A DNA stretch of 64,000 nt from Virgibacillus_P tibetensis (GTDB taxonomy: Bacteria > Bacillota > Bacilli > Bacillales > Amphibacillaceae): the NCBI RefSeq assembly GCF_036026595.1, contig NZ_JARZFX010000001.1, forward strand, positions 496,001 to 560,000, read 5' to 3'. Made by a program: the position numbers and the translations under genes. Within the stretch, counting starts at the first letter, position 1. Each line of letters opens with the position of its first letter. The notes below the pieces were generated by a model. It was not told where the DNA came from and did no database searches. It saw only the letters and a list, made by a program, of their open reading frames with translations. This document shows, one piece after another, positions 51,932 to 61,192 of the stretch.

Positions 51932-53070
51932 AGAAAATAGGTATTACATGCTATCCCACAGTTGGAGGATCAGGCGTAATTGCTACAGAACTGGGGATGC
52001 TTTTAGCAGAACGCGGTCATGAAATCCATTTCATAACATCAAGCCTTCCATTTCGTTTAAATCAAATTCATCCAAAAGTGTTCTATCACGAAGTGGAATT
52101 AACCCATTACCCAGTGTTTCAGTATCCTCCTTACGACCTTGCATTAGCAACAAAAATGGCCGAGGTAATAGACCGGGAGGAGCTGGATATACTTCATGTG
52201 CACTACGCAATGCCCCATGCAATTTGCGCCATATTAGCCAGGGATATAGCACAACATAATGTGAAAATTGTTACCACACTCCATGGTACGGACATTACTG
52301 TGTTGGGATTTGACCCTACTTTTAAAAAAATGATTAGATATGGAATAGAAAAGTCTGATGCAGTCACTGCAGTTTCCAACAGTTTAGTTAATCAGACAAT
52401 TGAAATGCTGGAAGTAAATAAAGAGATCTCCGTTATTTACAATTTTGTAAATGAAAAAGAATATTATAAAAAGGAACTTCCATCTATTAAAAAACAGTAC
52501 GGTATTAAACCAGATGAAAAAGTGGTTATTCACATATCTAACTTCCGTAAAGTGAAACGAATAGAAGATATAATTTATACATTTTATAAAGTAAGTAAAA
52601 GAGTACGAAGCAAACTCATCTTAATAGGTGACGGACCAGAGTTTTCTGCTGCTTTTCAATTAGTCAAACAGTTAAAATTGGAGAGCAATGTTTTATTTTT
52701 AGGTAAACAAAAAAATATAAGTGATTTATTATCCATATCCGACTTAAAATTACTGCTGTCCGAAAAAGAAAGCTTTGGATTAGTCTTATTGGAAGCTATG
52801 GCGTGTCAGGTGCCATGTATTGGCACAAATGTAGGTGGAGTTCCTGAAGTGATTAATCATGGTGAGACAGGCTTTATTGTTGAATTAGGAGATACAGAGA
52901 GTGCAGCAGAATACGCTATTCAATTATTGCAAAATGAAGAAGAATTAGAAAGGCTTTCACAAAACGCGCTGCACCACGCGAAAAAGTATTTTCACTCAAA
53001 GGAAATAGTTAACCAATATATAACATTATATGATAATGTAGTAGATAACTTTAACGAAAATGGTGATTAG
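51928..53070 (+). CDS. bshA: N-acetyl-alpha-D-glucosaminyl L-malate synthase
   Basis: BshA is the first enzyme of bacillithiol synthesis, a GT4 glycosyltransferase joining UDP-GlcNAc and malate. The 380-residue protein has the N-terminal YPTVGGSGVIATELG, HVHYAMPHA, and the C-terminal donor-site ESFGLVLLEAMACQVPCIG. It overlaps mgsA by 4 bp (ATGA). The product thiol is recycled by YpdA. Confidence 0.94.
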   Translation: MKKIGITCYPTVGGSGVIATELGMLLAERGHEIHFITSSLPFRLNQIHPKVFYHEVELTHYPVFQYPPYDLALATKMAEVIDREELDILHVHYAMPHAICAILARDIAQHNVKIVTTLHGTDITVLGFDPTFKKMIRYGIEKSDAVTAVSNSLVNQTIEMLEVNKEISVIYNFVNEKEYYKKELPSIKKQYGIKPDEKVVIHISNFRKVKRIEDIIYTFYKVSKRVRSKLILIGDGPEFSAAFQLVKQLKLESNVLFLGKQKNISDLLSISDLKLLLSEKESFGLVLLEAMACQVPCIGTNVGGVPEVINHGETGFIVELGDTESAAEYAIQLLQNEEELERLSQNALHHAKKYFHSKEIVNQYITLYDNVVDNFNENGD

Positions 53071-53071
53071 T

Positions 53072-54274
53072 ATGTTGCCAGAACCATTTCAGACAGCTAC
53101 AGCAATATTAAGGGAAATCGAACAACACCACCATCAAGCTTTCTTTGTTGGTGGGTGTGTTCGTGATTTTTTACTTAAACGTCCCATTGGTGATATTGAT
53201 ATAGCAACTTCGGCTACCCCTGATTTAATTCAGCGTATCTTTGAAAAAGTAATCCCGGTCGGTATTGAACATGGTACGGTTGTGGTACGTTATAAAAAGG
53301 AATCTTATGAGGTAACTACTTTTCGAATAGACGGAACCTATTCAGATAGTCGTCATCCAGACCATGTAGAATTTATTGACCAACTTGATAAAGACCTGGA
53401 AAGAAGAGATTTTACTATTAACGCATTAGCGATGGATAAGAGTGGTGCTATAATTGACTTATTTGCTTCAAGGGCAGACCTGCAACATAAACTTATCCGC
53501 ACAGTAGGAAATGGATTTGACCGATTTACAGAAGATCCTTTACGAATCATACGTGCATTACGTTTTTCCAGTGAGTTAGGGTTTCAGATCGATAAAGAAA
53601 CCTTATTTTATATGAAAAAGGTAAAAGAAGCTATTAATAATCTGGCAGTGGAGCGTATTACTACGGAGTTAGGCAAATTTTTTGCTGGTAAGTATGTAAA
53701 CAATGGTATTACTTATTTAAAAGATACGGAGGCATACAAGCATATTCCCGTATTTACGAAATATCCGCAAATTATAAGTCTCCTGCCAACACATCTGAAA
53801 CCGCTGTATTCACTTGGTGAAGTACTTGCGTTATTGCATCTGCTAGAACCCACTGTGACAGTAAAGGAATGGGTGAAAGAGTGGAAATGTTCCAATCAAA
53901 TAAAACAGGAGGCATTACAATTAGTTGAAGCCTGCAATCATTATAAGTCAAACGGAATAAATGATTGGTTAGTTTATCAATTATCTCCTGCTTACTATCA
54001 AGGATTTATCCGTTTAATTAACACGCTTTTTCTCAAAAAGCAGGTTTCTCTGCAGGAATTGATAAGCAGGATGAATAATTTACCTATTACATCCAGAACA
54101 GATATCGTAATAAAGGGAAATGACCTTATTGACTTATACCCACATGCCAAGAGAGGACCTTGGCTTCAGCAGACAATAACCAGTATTGAAAAGGAAATAG
54201 TAGCAGGTAATTTAAAAAACGATAACTATAACATAAAGGAGTGGATAAAATGCAATCCACCCGAAATAAATTAA
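53072..54274 (+). CDS. cca: CCA-adding tRNA nucleotidyltransferase
   Basis: The enzyme adds or repairs the 3' CCA of tRNAs. The 400-residue class II enzyme has GGCVRDFLL, the catalytic GDIDIAT aspartates, and RRDFTINALA. GGTGAT at 53062-53067 selects the ATG at 53072; an earlier in-frame ATG overlaps bshA and the site. Its 3' end overlaps birA by 25 bp. Confidence 0.92.
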   Translation: MLPEPFQTATAILREIEQHHHQAFFVGGCVRDFLLKRPIGDIDIATSATPDLIQRIFEKVIPVGIEHGTVVVRYKKESYEVTTFRIDGTYSDSRHPDHVEFIDQLDKDLERRDFTINALAMDKSGAIIDLFASRADLQHKLIRTVGNGFDRFTEDPLRIIRALRFSSELGFQIDKETLFYMKKVKEAINNLAVERITTELGKFFAGKYVNNGITYLKDTEAYKHIPVFTKYPQIISLLPTHLKPLYSLGEVLALLHLLEPTVTVKEWVKEWKCSNQIKQEALQLVEACNHYKSNGINDWLVYQLSPAYYQGFIRLINTLFLKKQVSLQELISRMNNLPITSRTDIVIKGNDLIDLYPHAKRGPWLQQTITSIEKEIVAGNLKNDNYNIKEWIKCNPPEIN

Positions 54275-55254
54275 TTGAATTGTTAGCAGCGAATAAAGAT
54301 ACGTATATTTCCGGACAAGTTATGTCAGACCAGTTAAATATTTCACGAAGTGCTATTTGGAAACACATGAAGGAACTGAAAAAGGATGGATACCAAATAG
54401 AAGGGAAATCCAATAAAGGCTATCGCATACTGAAATTTCCAGATAAACTTAGTGAAAATACAATACAGTGGGGCCTTAACTCAAACTGGATAGGTAAAAC
54501 GATCATACATAAACAAACGACACCATCGACGCAAATTATCGCACATCAGGCAGCTCAGGAAGGTGCGGCTCATGGAACGGTTATTATCGCAGACGAGCAG
54601 ACACAGGGCAAGGGAAGAATGAACCGGGAGTGGCACTCAACTAAAAATAAAGGAATTTGGATAAGTATCATTCTAAGGCCTGCTATCCTGCCTTACCTGG
54701 CACCACAATTGACTTTACTGGCTGCTACCGTATTAGCAGATGTGTTAAATACACATGCTGGCTTAAGGCCTCTAATTAAATGGCCAAACGACATATTGCT
54801 GAACGGAAAAAAGACCGCCGGTATATTAACGGAGATGCAGGCAGAACAAGATCAGATACAGTATGTGGTAATTGGGATCGGTCTCAATGTCAATCATGAA
54901 AAGGCTGATTTACCAGAAGACATCCGCTCGAAAGCTACTTCGTTAAAAATAGAAACGAATAACACGTTAGCCATTAAAGAAATTATTCAATCAATTTTAT
55001 TAACATTTGAAGATACCTATGACACCTATATTCAAGGTGGCTTTCCGAAAATAAAAAAGAAATGGGAAGGCTATGGCTTTAAGGTTGGTGAAGAAATAGC
55101 AATCAAGACATTACGTAAGCGATGGAAAGCAACATTTATAGGAATTGCGGAAGACGGAGCATTAGTGACAAAGGCCGAAGATGAAGAACCGAAAAAATTA
55201 TATTCTGCGGAAATTGAATGGTTCAAGGAAGGAGATAACAATAATGTTGACTAG
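54250..55254 (+). CDS. birA: BirA, biotin-protein ligase and biotin operon repressor
   Basis: BirA attaches biotin to acetyl-CoA and pyruvate carboxylases and represses biotin genes. The 334-residue protein has an N-terminal winged helix (about 1-65, SRSAIWKHMKEL), the ligase loop GKGRMNREWHS, the KWPNDILLN motif and a C-terminal SH3-like domain. AAAGGAG at 54235-54241 selects the ATG at 54250 over a GTG at 54241. Confidence 0.93.
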   Translation: MQSTRNKLIELLAANKDTYISGQVMSDQLNISRSAIWKHMKELKKDGYQIEGKSNKGYRILKFPDKLSENTIQWGLNSNWIGKTIIHKQTTPSTQIIAHQAAQEGAAHGTVIIADEQTQGKGRMNREWHSTKNKGIWISIILRPAILPYLAPQLTLLAATVLADVLNTHAGLRPLIKWPNDILLNGKKTAGILTEMQAEQDQIQYVVIGIGLNVNHEKADLPEDIRSKATSLKIETNNTLAIKEIIQSILLTFEDTYDTYIQGGFPKIKKKWEGYGFKVGEEIAIKTLRKRWKATFIGIAEDGALVTKAEDEEPKKLYSAEIEWFKEGDNNNVD

Positions 55255-56074
55255 ATTAGACCTACATAAAATGAAACAAAATAATGATAAAATAACAATG
55301 ATTACTGCTTATGATTATCCGTCTGCAAAATCAGCAGAGGCTGCTGGCATTGAAATGATATTAGTGGGTGATTCCCTCGGTATGGTTGTATTGGGGTATT
55401 CCTCTACAGTTCAAGTTACGCTTGAAGATATGATTCACCACGGAAGAGCTGTTAAGCGAGGTGCACCAAATACATTTACTGTCATAGATATGCCTTTTAT
55501 GTCTTACCATGTATCACTTGAAGAGTCTTTAACTAATGCTCGTGAAATTTTCCAAAAGACGGATGCACAAGCATTGAAGGTGGAGGGAGCCACAGAAGAA
55601 ACGTTACACCTTATTAGACGTTTATCAGATGCAGGAATACCAGTTGTTGCTCATTTGGGTTTAACTCCTCAAACGGTAAATGTACTAGGTGGTTATAAGG
55701 TCCAAGGGAAAGACAAAGTTGCCGCCGAGAAACTGCTTAAGGAAGCTAAACAAGTTGCTGAGTGTGGAGCAATTTCAGTAGTACTCGAGTGTGTTCCAAA
55801 AGAACTGGCAGAAATTATTACAAATCATATAGCAATCCCAACAATCGGGATTGGCGCCGGTATAAATTGTGATGGTCAGGTTTTGGTTTATCATGATATA
55901 TTGGAATATGGTGTTGATCGTCTACCTAAGTTTGTTAAATCCTATGCAAATATTAATGAGACAAGTGTAGCAGCAATAAAAGCATATATATCAGAAGTGA
56001 AAGAGGAATTATTTCCACTGGACAAACATTCATTTATTAGTAAAGATAAAGAAATCTTACCAAACTTAAAGTAG
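55244..56074 (+). CDS. panB: Ketopantoate hydroxymethyltransferase
   Basis: PanB makes ketopantoate from ketoisovalerate and methylene-tetrahydrofolate. The 276-residue TIM-barrel protein has MITAYDYPSA, VGDSLGMVVLG and the KVEGA and GIGAG motifs. The start at 55244 follows AAGGAGAT and overlaps birA by 11 bp; the frame is open further upstream inside birA. Confidence 0.94.
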   Translation: MLTRLDLHKMKQNNDKITMITAYDYPSAKSAEAAGIEMILVGDSLGMVVLGYSSTVQVTLEDMIHHGRAVKRGAPNTFTVIDMPFMSYHVSLEESLTNAREIFQKTDAQALKVEGATEETLHLIRRLSDAGIPVVAHLGLTPQTVNVLGGYKVQGKDKVAAEKLLKEAKQVAECGAISVVLECVPKELAEIITNHIAIPTIGIGAGINCDGQVLVYHDILEYGVDRLPKFVKSYANINETSVAAIKAYISEVKEELFPLDKHSFISKDKEILPNLK

Positions 56075-56082
56075 GGATTATA

Positions 56083-56955
56083 ATGGAAGTTATTTATTCA
56101 ATAGAATTAATGCAACAAAAATCAGATGAATGGGTCCGAAAAAACAAACGTATAGGTTTTGTAGCTACGATGGGTTTTTTTCATGAAGGGCATACCCACT
56201 TAATGAAAGAGGCAAGACAGCAGAATGATATTGTTATAACGAGTATCTTTGTTAACCCATTGCAATTTGGTCCACATGAGGATTATGATCGCTACCCGAG
56301 AGATGAAAGGCATGACACACTACTTGCGGAACAAGCCGGGGTTGACATCTTATTTTTACCTGATGTCGAAGAGATGTATCCGAGACCAATGCAGGTATCT
56401 ATGTCAATAACAGACCGGGTTAATGTTTTATGCGGAAAATCACGACCTGGTCATTTTGATGGAGTGATAACTGTACTCACAAAATTATTTAATATGACAA
56501 GGCCAAATAGAGTATACTTTGGCATGAAAGATGCACAGCAAGTTGCAGTCGTAGATGCATTGATTAGAAATTTAAATTTCCCAATAGAATTAATAGGTCT
56601 GCCGACCATTAGGGAGGTTGATGGGCTGGCTAAAAGCAGTCGAAATGTCTTTTTGAGCTCTGTTGAACGAGATGAGGCAATCTGGATATTTAAATCTCTA
56701 AAAGAAGCACGGCAATTAGTTGTTGACGGAGAAAAAAATCCTGCTATTATTGTTAAAGAGGTTGCCGATACGATCACTAGGAGAACAAGTGGAAAGATAG
56801 ATTATGTCGAATTGTTAAGCTATCCTCATTTAACACCTGTATCAGTCATAGAACAGCAGGTTATAGTAGCTGTTGCCGTCCAGTTCGAACATACAAGACT
56901 AATCGATAACCTTCTATTTGATGCGAGTGGTAAGTTAATCGAAGGTATAAAATAG
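56083..56955 (+). CDS. panC: Pantothenate synthetase
   Basis: PanC joins pantoate and beta-alanine with ATP. The 290-residue protein has the nucleotide-binding ATMGFFHEGH (HxGH) and the KSSRNVFLS signature, close to the usual KMSKS-like motif. It lies 8 bp after panB and 11 bp before panD. Confidence 0.93.
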   Translation: MEVIYSIELMQQKSDEWVRKNKRIGFVATMGFFHEGHTHLMKEARQQNDIVITSIFVNPLQFGPHEDYDRYPRDERHDTLLAEQAGVDILFLPDVEEMYPRPMQVSMSITDRVNVLCGKSRPGHFDGVITVLTKLFNMTRPNRVYFGMKDAQQVAVVDALIRNLNFPIELIGLPTIREVDGLAKSSRNVFLSSVERDEAIWIFKSLKEARQLVVDGEKNPAIIVKEVADTITRRTSGKIDYVELLSYPHLTPVSVIEQQVIVAVAVQFEHTRLIDNLLFDASGKLIEGIK

Positions 56956-56966
56956 GGGGAAGCCAT

Positions 56967-57350
56967 ATGTACCGCACAATGATGAAAGCGAAAATTCATC
57001 GTGCCCGAGTAACAGAAGCCAATTTAAATTATGTTGGAAGTGTAACTATAGATGAGTCCATACTAGAAAAGGTTGACATATTACCTCACGAAAAAGTGCA
57101 AATTGTTAATAATAATAATGGCGCTCGACTGGAAACATATGTGATTCCTGGAGAAAAGGGTTCAGGAGTAGTATGTCTGAATGGAGCAGCCGCAAGACTT
57201 GTACAAGAAGGTGACACAGTAATTATCGTCTCCTATGCACTAGTTTCTAATGAAGAGTTAGCATCCTTTAAACCAAAAGTTGCCATCATGAATGAGCATA
57301 ACGAAATTGAGCAGCTTATTGAACAAGAACCTCCATTAACGGTGATGTAG
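56967..57350 (+). CDS. panD: Aspartate 1-decarboxylase
   Basis: PanD makes beta-alanine and is activated by self-cleavage at a Gly-Ser bond, visible as YVGSVTID near residue 25, which yields the pyruvoyl group. The 127-residue length is standard. GGGGGAAG precedes the ATG. It completes panBCD. Confidence 0.95.
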   Translation: MYRTMMKAKIHRARVTEANLNYVGSVTIDESILEKVDILPHEKVQIVNNNNGARLETYVIPGEKGSGVVCLNGAAARLVQEGDTVIIVSYALVSNEELASFKPKVAIMNEHNEIEQLIEQEPPLTVM

Positions 57351-57367
57351 GCACTTATAAAAGATGT

Positions 57368-57402
57368 AAAACTCTTATCTAAATAAAAGATAAGAGTTTT
57401 AT
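57368..57402 (+). terminator. Terminator after the dapB-panD operon
   Basis: A perfect 13-bp stem (57368-57380 with 57388-57400) with a 7-nt loop ends in T residues. Confidence 0.87.
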
Positions 57403-57450
57403 TAATACTATAGAATACCTGGAGAACGGTTTTGAAAAGGAGGTGGTAGT

Positions 57451-60255
57451 ATGGATAAATATGTCGTAATCGATCTGGAAACGACTGGTCATTCTGCACT
57501 TAAAGATGATAAAATTATTGAAGTTGGAATGGTTGTAATTGAAAACAATAAAATAATTGATAATTATTCAACCTTACTTAATCCTAATAAAAAGATTCCG
57601 CCTTTTATATCTAATTTGACTGGCATTTATAATAAAGATGTGATGGATGCTCCTACTTTTCAAGAAAAGGCAGGAGAAATTGTTGATATGTTTGATAACA
57701 GCTACTTAATTGCTCATAATGTACCCTTTGATTTGGGCTTCATAAATGCTGAACTGGCTAATAATGGCTTCGATATATTGACAAATTCTGTTTTGGACAC
57801 GGTAGAACTTGCACGTATATTATATCCTAAAGCTCCCAGCTATAAATTAGGTCAATTAGCAGAATACCTTGGCATATACCATGATGATCCACACCGGGCA
57901 TTATCAGACGCAGTGGTAACCGGAAAGCTATTTTTAAAACTTAAAGAAAAGTTAGCATCGTTGCCTTATGAAACCATTAGCCATTTACTAAACATAGAGA
58001 AAATGTTGAAGTCTGATCTATATGAACTACTACACAACAGACAAGAAGAACTTGCTTTCTCTGCCGTAGAAAATTCTGCAATAGAAGTATACAGAGGTCT
58101 TGCTTTTAAACACATAAAAGAAGCGGAGACAAATCGTAATTCGTTGGAAGTATCTTACGGGGAATATCTTGATCGTATTTTTGAGGTAAATGGCACAATG
58201 CACCGGAAAATGCGTAATTATGAAAAGAGAACGGGACAGCGCGAAATGTCTGAAATAATATTTGATTCATTTCAAATACATAAGCATGCCTTAATAGAGG
58301 CTGAAACAGGGACAGGTAAGTCGCTTGCTTATTTGATCCCAGCTATATATGAGGCAGTCAAAACAGGGCAGAGACTAGTTATTAGCACCTATACTACACA
58401 GCTGCAAGCCCAGCTTTTAGAAGAAGAGATACCTTTAATAAGAAATTTAGTTGAATTCCCGTTTGAAGTCGCTTTACTTAAAGGGAAAAGTCACTATATC
58501 AGTCTTGAAAAATTCGAAAGAGAACTAGTATCTCACCAACACGATAATTATGATATTACACTCACGAAAGCTATGATATTGGTATGGTTAACGGAAACAG
58601 ATACAGGTGATATTGATGAAATTCAGCTACCTTCAAGCGGATACTTTTATTACAAAAAGATATCCACGGATACGGAAGGAAATGTGGATCCGCATTCGCC
58701 ATGGTTTACTAGGTCTTATTATCAGAAAGCACGAAAAAGAGCACAGCAGGCTGACATAATTATAACGAATCACGCTCTACTTTGTACTGATATGTTTAAT
58801 GAATATCAACTGCTTCCAGGATATGATAAAGTTATTATTGATGAAGCACATCATTTGGAGGAAACTGCATCAAGACATTATGGTTTAAAACTAGACTACA
58901 TAAATATGCAGTATACCCTTAACCAGATTGGTACTACCGACGAGATAAAGTCGTTGGGAAGGATATTGGGAAAGTATTCTTCTTTTGATCAGGATAAGTT
59001 GCCTCTTGAAGAGTGGAACAATGTATTAGTTAAAGTGAAATACGAAATTGATGATTTGTTTCGTATGTTGTCACAGTACGTGATTGATCAAAACAAGAAA
59101 AGTAAATCCTTGAGTGACATTGGAAGAACACAATATCGATTTGAAAATAAAAAAGAGAATTCGGCCAAATGGAACACAATTAATGAAATGGCGACACGTT
59201 TAATTTTCTATTTGAAAGATTTAATTCACATACTTGTTATAATGGAACAGCATCTGGAAAAGAAAGAAGTGCTTGAAAAGTTTGATAAAGATGATTTGAG
59301 AGGCCACATTCAAATTCTTCAAACATTTATAGACAGTATGGAACAACTATTCTTAGAAGAAGATTCACTTTCAAAAGTTAAATGGATTGAAGTAGAAACT
59401 CAGGGAGCTAAGAACGCAGTCTATCTATACAGTGAACCAACGGATATTTCCACCTTATTAGCCAGTGACTTTTTTGAAAAAAAACAAACTGTCATTCTAA
59501 CGAGTGCGACACTAACAATGAAGAATTCTTTTTCTTTCATACAAAATAGACTCGGGCTTACATCAGACCGGTTAATCACAAAAAAAATCGACTCACCATT
59601 CTCATATAAGGACCAAGTACAACTGCTGATACCGGATGACTTTCCAGATATTAAATATGGAAATATGGATGAATTCATATACGCAACCTGTGAGGCCATA
59701 TTATCATTGGCGGAGATTACTGAGGGCCGAATGCTTGTCTTATTTACTTCTTATGACATGCTTAGAAAATCATATAACTTATTGAGAGAAACACTGGATA
59801 TATCAACGTATATATTAATAGCACAAGGAATCTCCAGTGGTAGTAGAACCAGATTGAAGAAAAACTTTCAAACGTTTGATCAAGCCATCTTACTTGGAAC
59901 AAGTTCTTTTTGGGAAGGTGTAGATATCCCGGGTGATGACTTATCTTGCTTAATGATTGTACGCCTTCCATTCCAGCCACCGGATCATCCAATATATGAA
60001 GCTAAATCAAATTATATTAAAGAAAATGGGAAAAACCCATTTATGGAATTATCACTACCAAATGCGGTAATCAGGTTTAAGCAGGGCTTCGGAAGACTAA
60101 TCCGCTCAACAAATGACCGGGGAATTGTTTTTATATGTGACGCGCGAATTATAAAATCCCGCTATGGTAATTACTTTACCAAGTCCATACCAGATGTACC
60201 GATAAATACAGCTTCAACAAATGAACTGATGAAAATAGCAAAAAACTGGTTTTGA
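57451..60255 (+). CDS. dinG: DinG-family helicase with N-terminal 3'-5' exonuclease domain
   Basis: The 934-residue protein has a DEDDh exonuclease domain (about 1-165, VIDLETTG and the HRALSDAVVT end) fused to an XPD-like helicase with Walker A EAETGTGKSLAY (about 285-296), DEAH in IIDEAHHLEE, and a C-terminal QGFGRLIRS. The Gram-positive form lacks the FeS cluster and acts as a nuclease (family knowledge). AAAGGAGGTGG precedes the ATG. Confidence 0.94.
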   Translation: MDKYVVIDLETTGHSALKDDKIIEVGMVVIENNKIIDNYSTLLNPNKKIPPFISNLTGIYNKDVMDAPTFQEKAGEIVDMFDNSYLIAHNVPFDLGFINAELANNGFDILTNSVLDTVELARILYPKAPSYKLGQLAEYLGIYHDDPHRALSDAVVTGKLFLKLKEKLASLPYETISHLLNIEKMLKSDLYELLHNRQEELAFSAVENSAIEVYRGLAFKHIKEAETNRNSLEVSYGEYLDRIFEVNGTMHRKMRNYEKRTGQREMSEIIFDSFQIHKHALIEAETGTGKSLAYLIPAIYEAVKTGQRLVISTYTTQLQAQLLEEEIPLIRNLVEFPFEVALLKGKSHYISLEKFERELVSHQHDNYDITLTKAMILVWLTETDTGDIDEIQLPSSGYFYYKKISTDTEGNVDPHSPWFTRSYYQKARKRAQQADIIITNHALLCTDMFNEYQLLPGYDKVIIDEAHHLEETASRHYGLKLDYINMQYTLNQIGTTDEIKSLGRILGKYSSFDQDKLPLEEWNNVLVKVKYEIDDLFRMLSQYVIDQNKKSKSLSDIGRTQYRFENKKENSAKWNTINEMATRLIFYLKDLIHILVIMEQHLEKKEVLEKFDKDDLRGHIQILQTFIDSMEQLFLEEDSLSKVKWIEVETQGAKNAVYLYSEPTDISTLLASDFFEKKQTVILTSATLTMKNSFSFIQNRLGLTSDRLITKKIDSPFSYKDQVQLLIPDDFPDIKYGNMDEFIYATCEAILSLAEITEGRMLVLFTSYDMLRKSYNLLRETLDISTYILIAQGISSGSRTRLKKNFQTFDQAILLGTSSFWEGVDIPGDDLSCLMIVRLPFQPPDHPIYEAKSNYIKENGKNPFMELSLPNAVIRFKQGFGRLIRSTNDRGIVFICDARIIKSRYGNYFTKSIPDVPINTASTNELMKIAKNWF

Positions 60256-60291
60256 GATGGAATCCCGCTAAGTACCCAATTAGTCGAATAG

Positions 60292-60330
60292 CAAAAAAAC
60301 TACTGATGCATCTCATTATGCATCAGTAGT
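60292..60330 (-). terminator. Minus-strand intrinsic terminator downstream of dinG
   Basis: A perfect 13-bp stem (60299-60311 with 60318-60330) and 6-nt loop is preceded on the plus strand by seven A residues. Read on the minus strand these become a T7 tract, so it is an intrinsic terminator for minus-strand RNA. It has no T run on the plus strand. Confidence 0.7.
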
Positions 60331-60384
60331 AAAGGATGGTAGGGAATGAAGTATTTGTTGAATTAAATAAATGTAAAACAAATT

Positions 60385-60412
60385 TTGACCTACGTCCGTT
60401 ATCCTTTATACT
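60385..60412 (+). promoter_or_regulatory. SigA promoter of ypmA-ypmB-aspB-asnS
   Basis: TTGACC at 60385-60390, 16 nt, then TATACT at 60407-60412; close to consensus. Confidence 0.65.
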
Positions 60413-60523
60413 ATAGGTATGTTTTACTTTACTTAAGTCAGCTATAGTATCTGCATTCTGCAGGCACACTATAAGTAGCAAATTTTGATAAAACAAGAAG
60501 TATTTTATCTGGAGGGAAAAAGA

Positions 60524-60681
60524 TGAATAACAAAATAAAAGCCTTATCAACGGTTAAGCTCCACTATTCATCAAAACTTTACAAAACAACTGCTATGCTG
60601 AACCGAGGAATTAAAAAGAAAAATATAACACGTAGTCTGGAAGTTGAAAATTGTGAAGTATTTGCGCTATACAGGATTTAA
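60524..60681 (+). pseudogene. ypmA: ypmA homologue with a one-base frameshift
   Basis: An ATG at 60524 follows a TGGAGGG site but its frame stops at 60596 after 24 codons. From 60541 another frame, open to TAA at 60679-60681, encodes a 47-residue run (ALSTVKLHYSSKLYK, LNRGIKKKN, VFALYR) that resembles the small YpmA/DUF4264 protein normally found here. That frame has a TAA at 60529 and no start. Adding one A to the A-rich tract at 60533-60540 would join them into a 52-residue YpmA. Decay, sequencing error or slippage at the A runs are all possible. Confidence 0.65.
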
Positions 60682-61177
60682 CTGGTTTAAATGGAGCTTG
60701 TTGATAATTTCACTTATTGCGATAGTATGTTTTATAGCTGGTATTTTTTTATATCTTGACTTAAAGGAAAGTAAATATGCAGGACAGGATCAAACTGCTG
60801 AACAGATCTTACGTGCTACATCCATTACTGAAATTGATAAGATAGAACAATTTAATGGTGCTGAAGCATATCATGTTATTTTTGGTAAAAATGATAAAAA
60901 TGAAGAAAAAATAATTTTTTACCCATTAGAGGGAAATGAAAAGAATCTAACGACTATTGATCAATCGGAAATCGTAACAGAGCAATCAGTACTTCAGCAA
61001 ATACAACAAGCTTGTACTAATTGCGAATTGATAAAAATTCTTCCTGCCCTTGTAAATGATGAGGTATTATGGGAAATTACGTATATAGATAATTCAAGCC
61101 GTTACGTAATGGAATATGTATCCATTTATGATGGTTCACAATATGAACAATATCGTTTTAGAAGGATGTTCAAATAG
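60653..61177 (+). CDS. ypmB: YpmB, PepSY-like membrane-anchored protein
   Basis: The 174-residue protein has an N-terminal membrane segment (about 13-38) and an extracytoplasmic PepSY-like domain. Function is unknown; it is conserved between dinG and aspB in Bacillaceae. The GTG at 60653 is 10 nt after GGAAG (60638-60642); a TTG at 60644 is too close. It overlaps the end of the broken ypmA by 29 bp and precedes aspB by 15 bp. Confidence 0.82.
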   Translation: MKYLRYTGFNWFKWSLLIISLIAIVCFIAGIFLYLDLKESKYAGQDQTAEQILRATSITEIDKIEQFNGAEAYHVIFGKNDKNEEKIIFYPLEGNEKNLTTIDQSEIVTEQSVLQQIQQACTNCELIKILPALVNDEVLWEITYIDNSSRYVMEYVSIYDGSQYEQYRFRRMFK

Positions 61178-61192
61178 AAAGGTGATTGGAAA

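Larger units (their letters stand above)
60292..60461 (-). ncRNA. Possible antisense RNA upstream of ypmA
   Basis: On the minus strand a TTGTTT box (60492-60497) and TATAGT (60468-60473) are 18 nt apart, and the terminator at 60292-60330 lies about 165 nt downstream. No protein frame with a ribosome-binding site lies between. It would be complementary to the ypmA-ypmB promoter and leader. Inference only. Confidence 0.35.

Noticed and set aside
60323..60550. Minus-strand open frame of 75 codons upstream of ypmA
   Set aside because: No ribosome-binding site; it overlaps the ypmA start region and resembles no family I know. The minus-strand terminator is better explained by a non-coding RNA.
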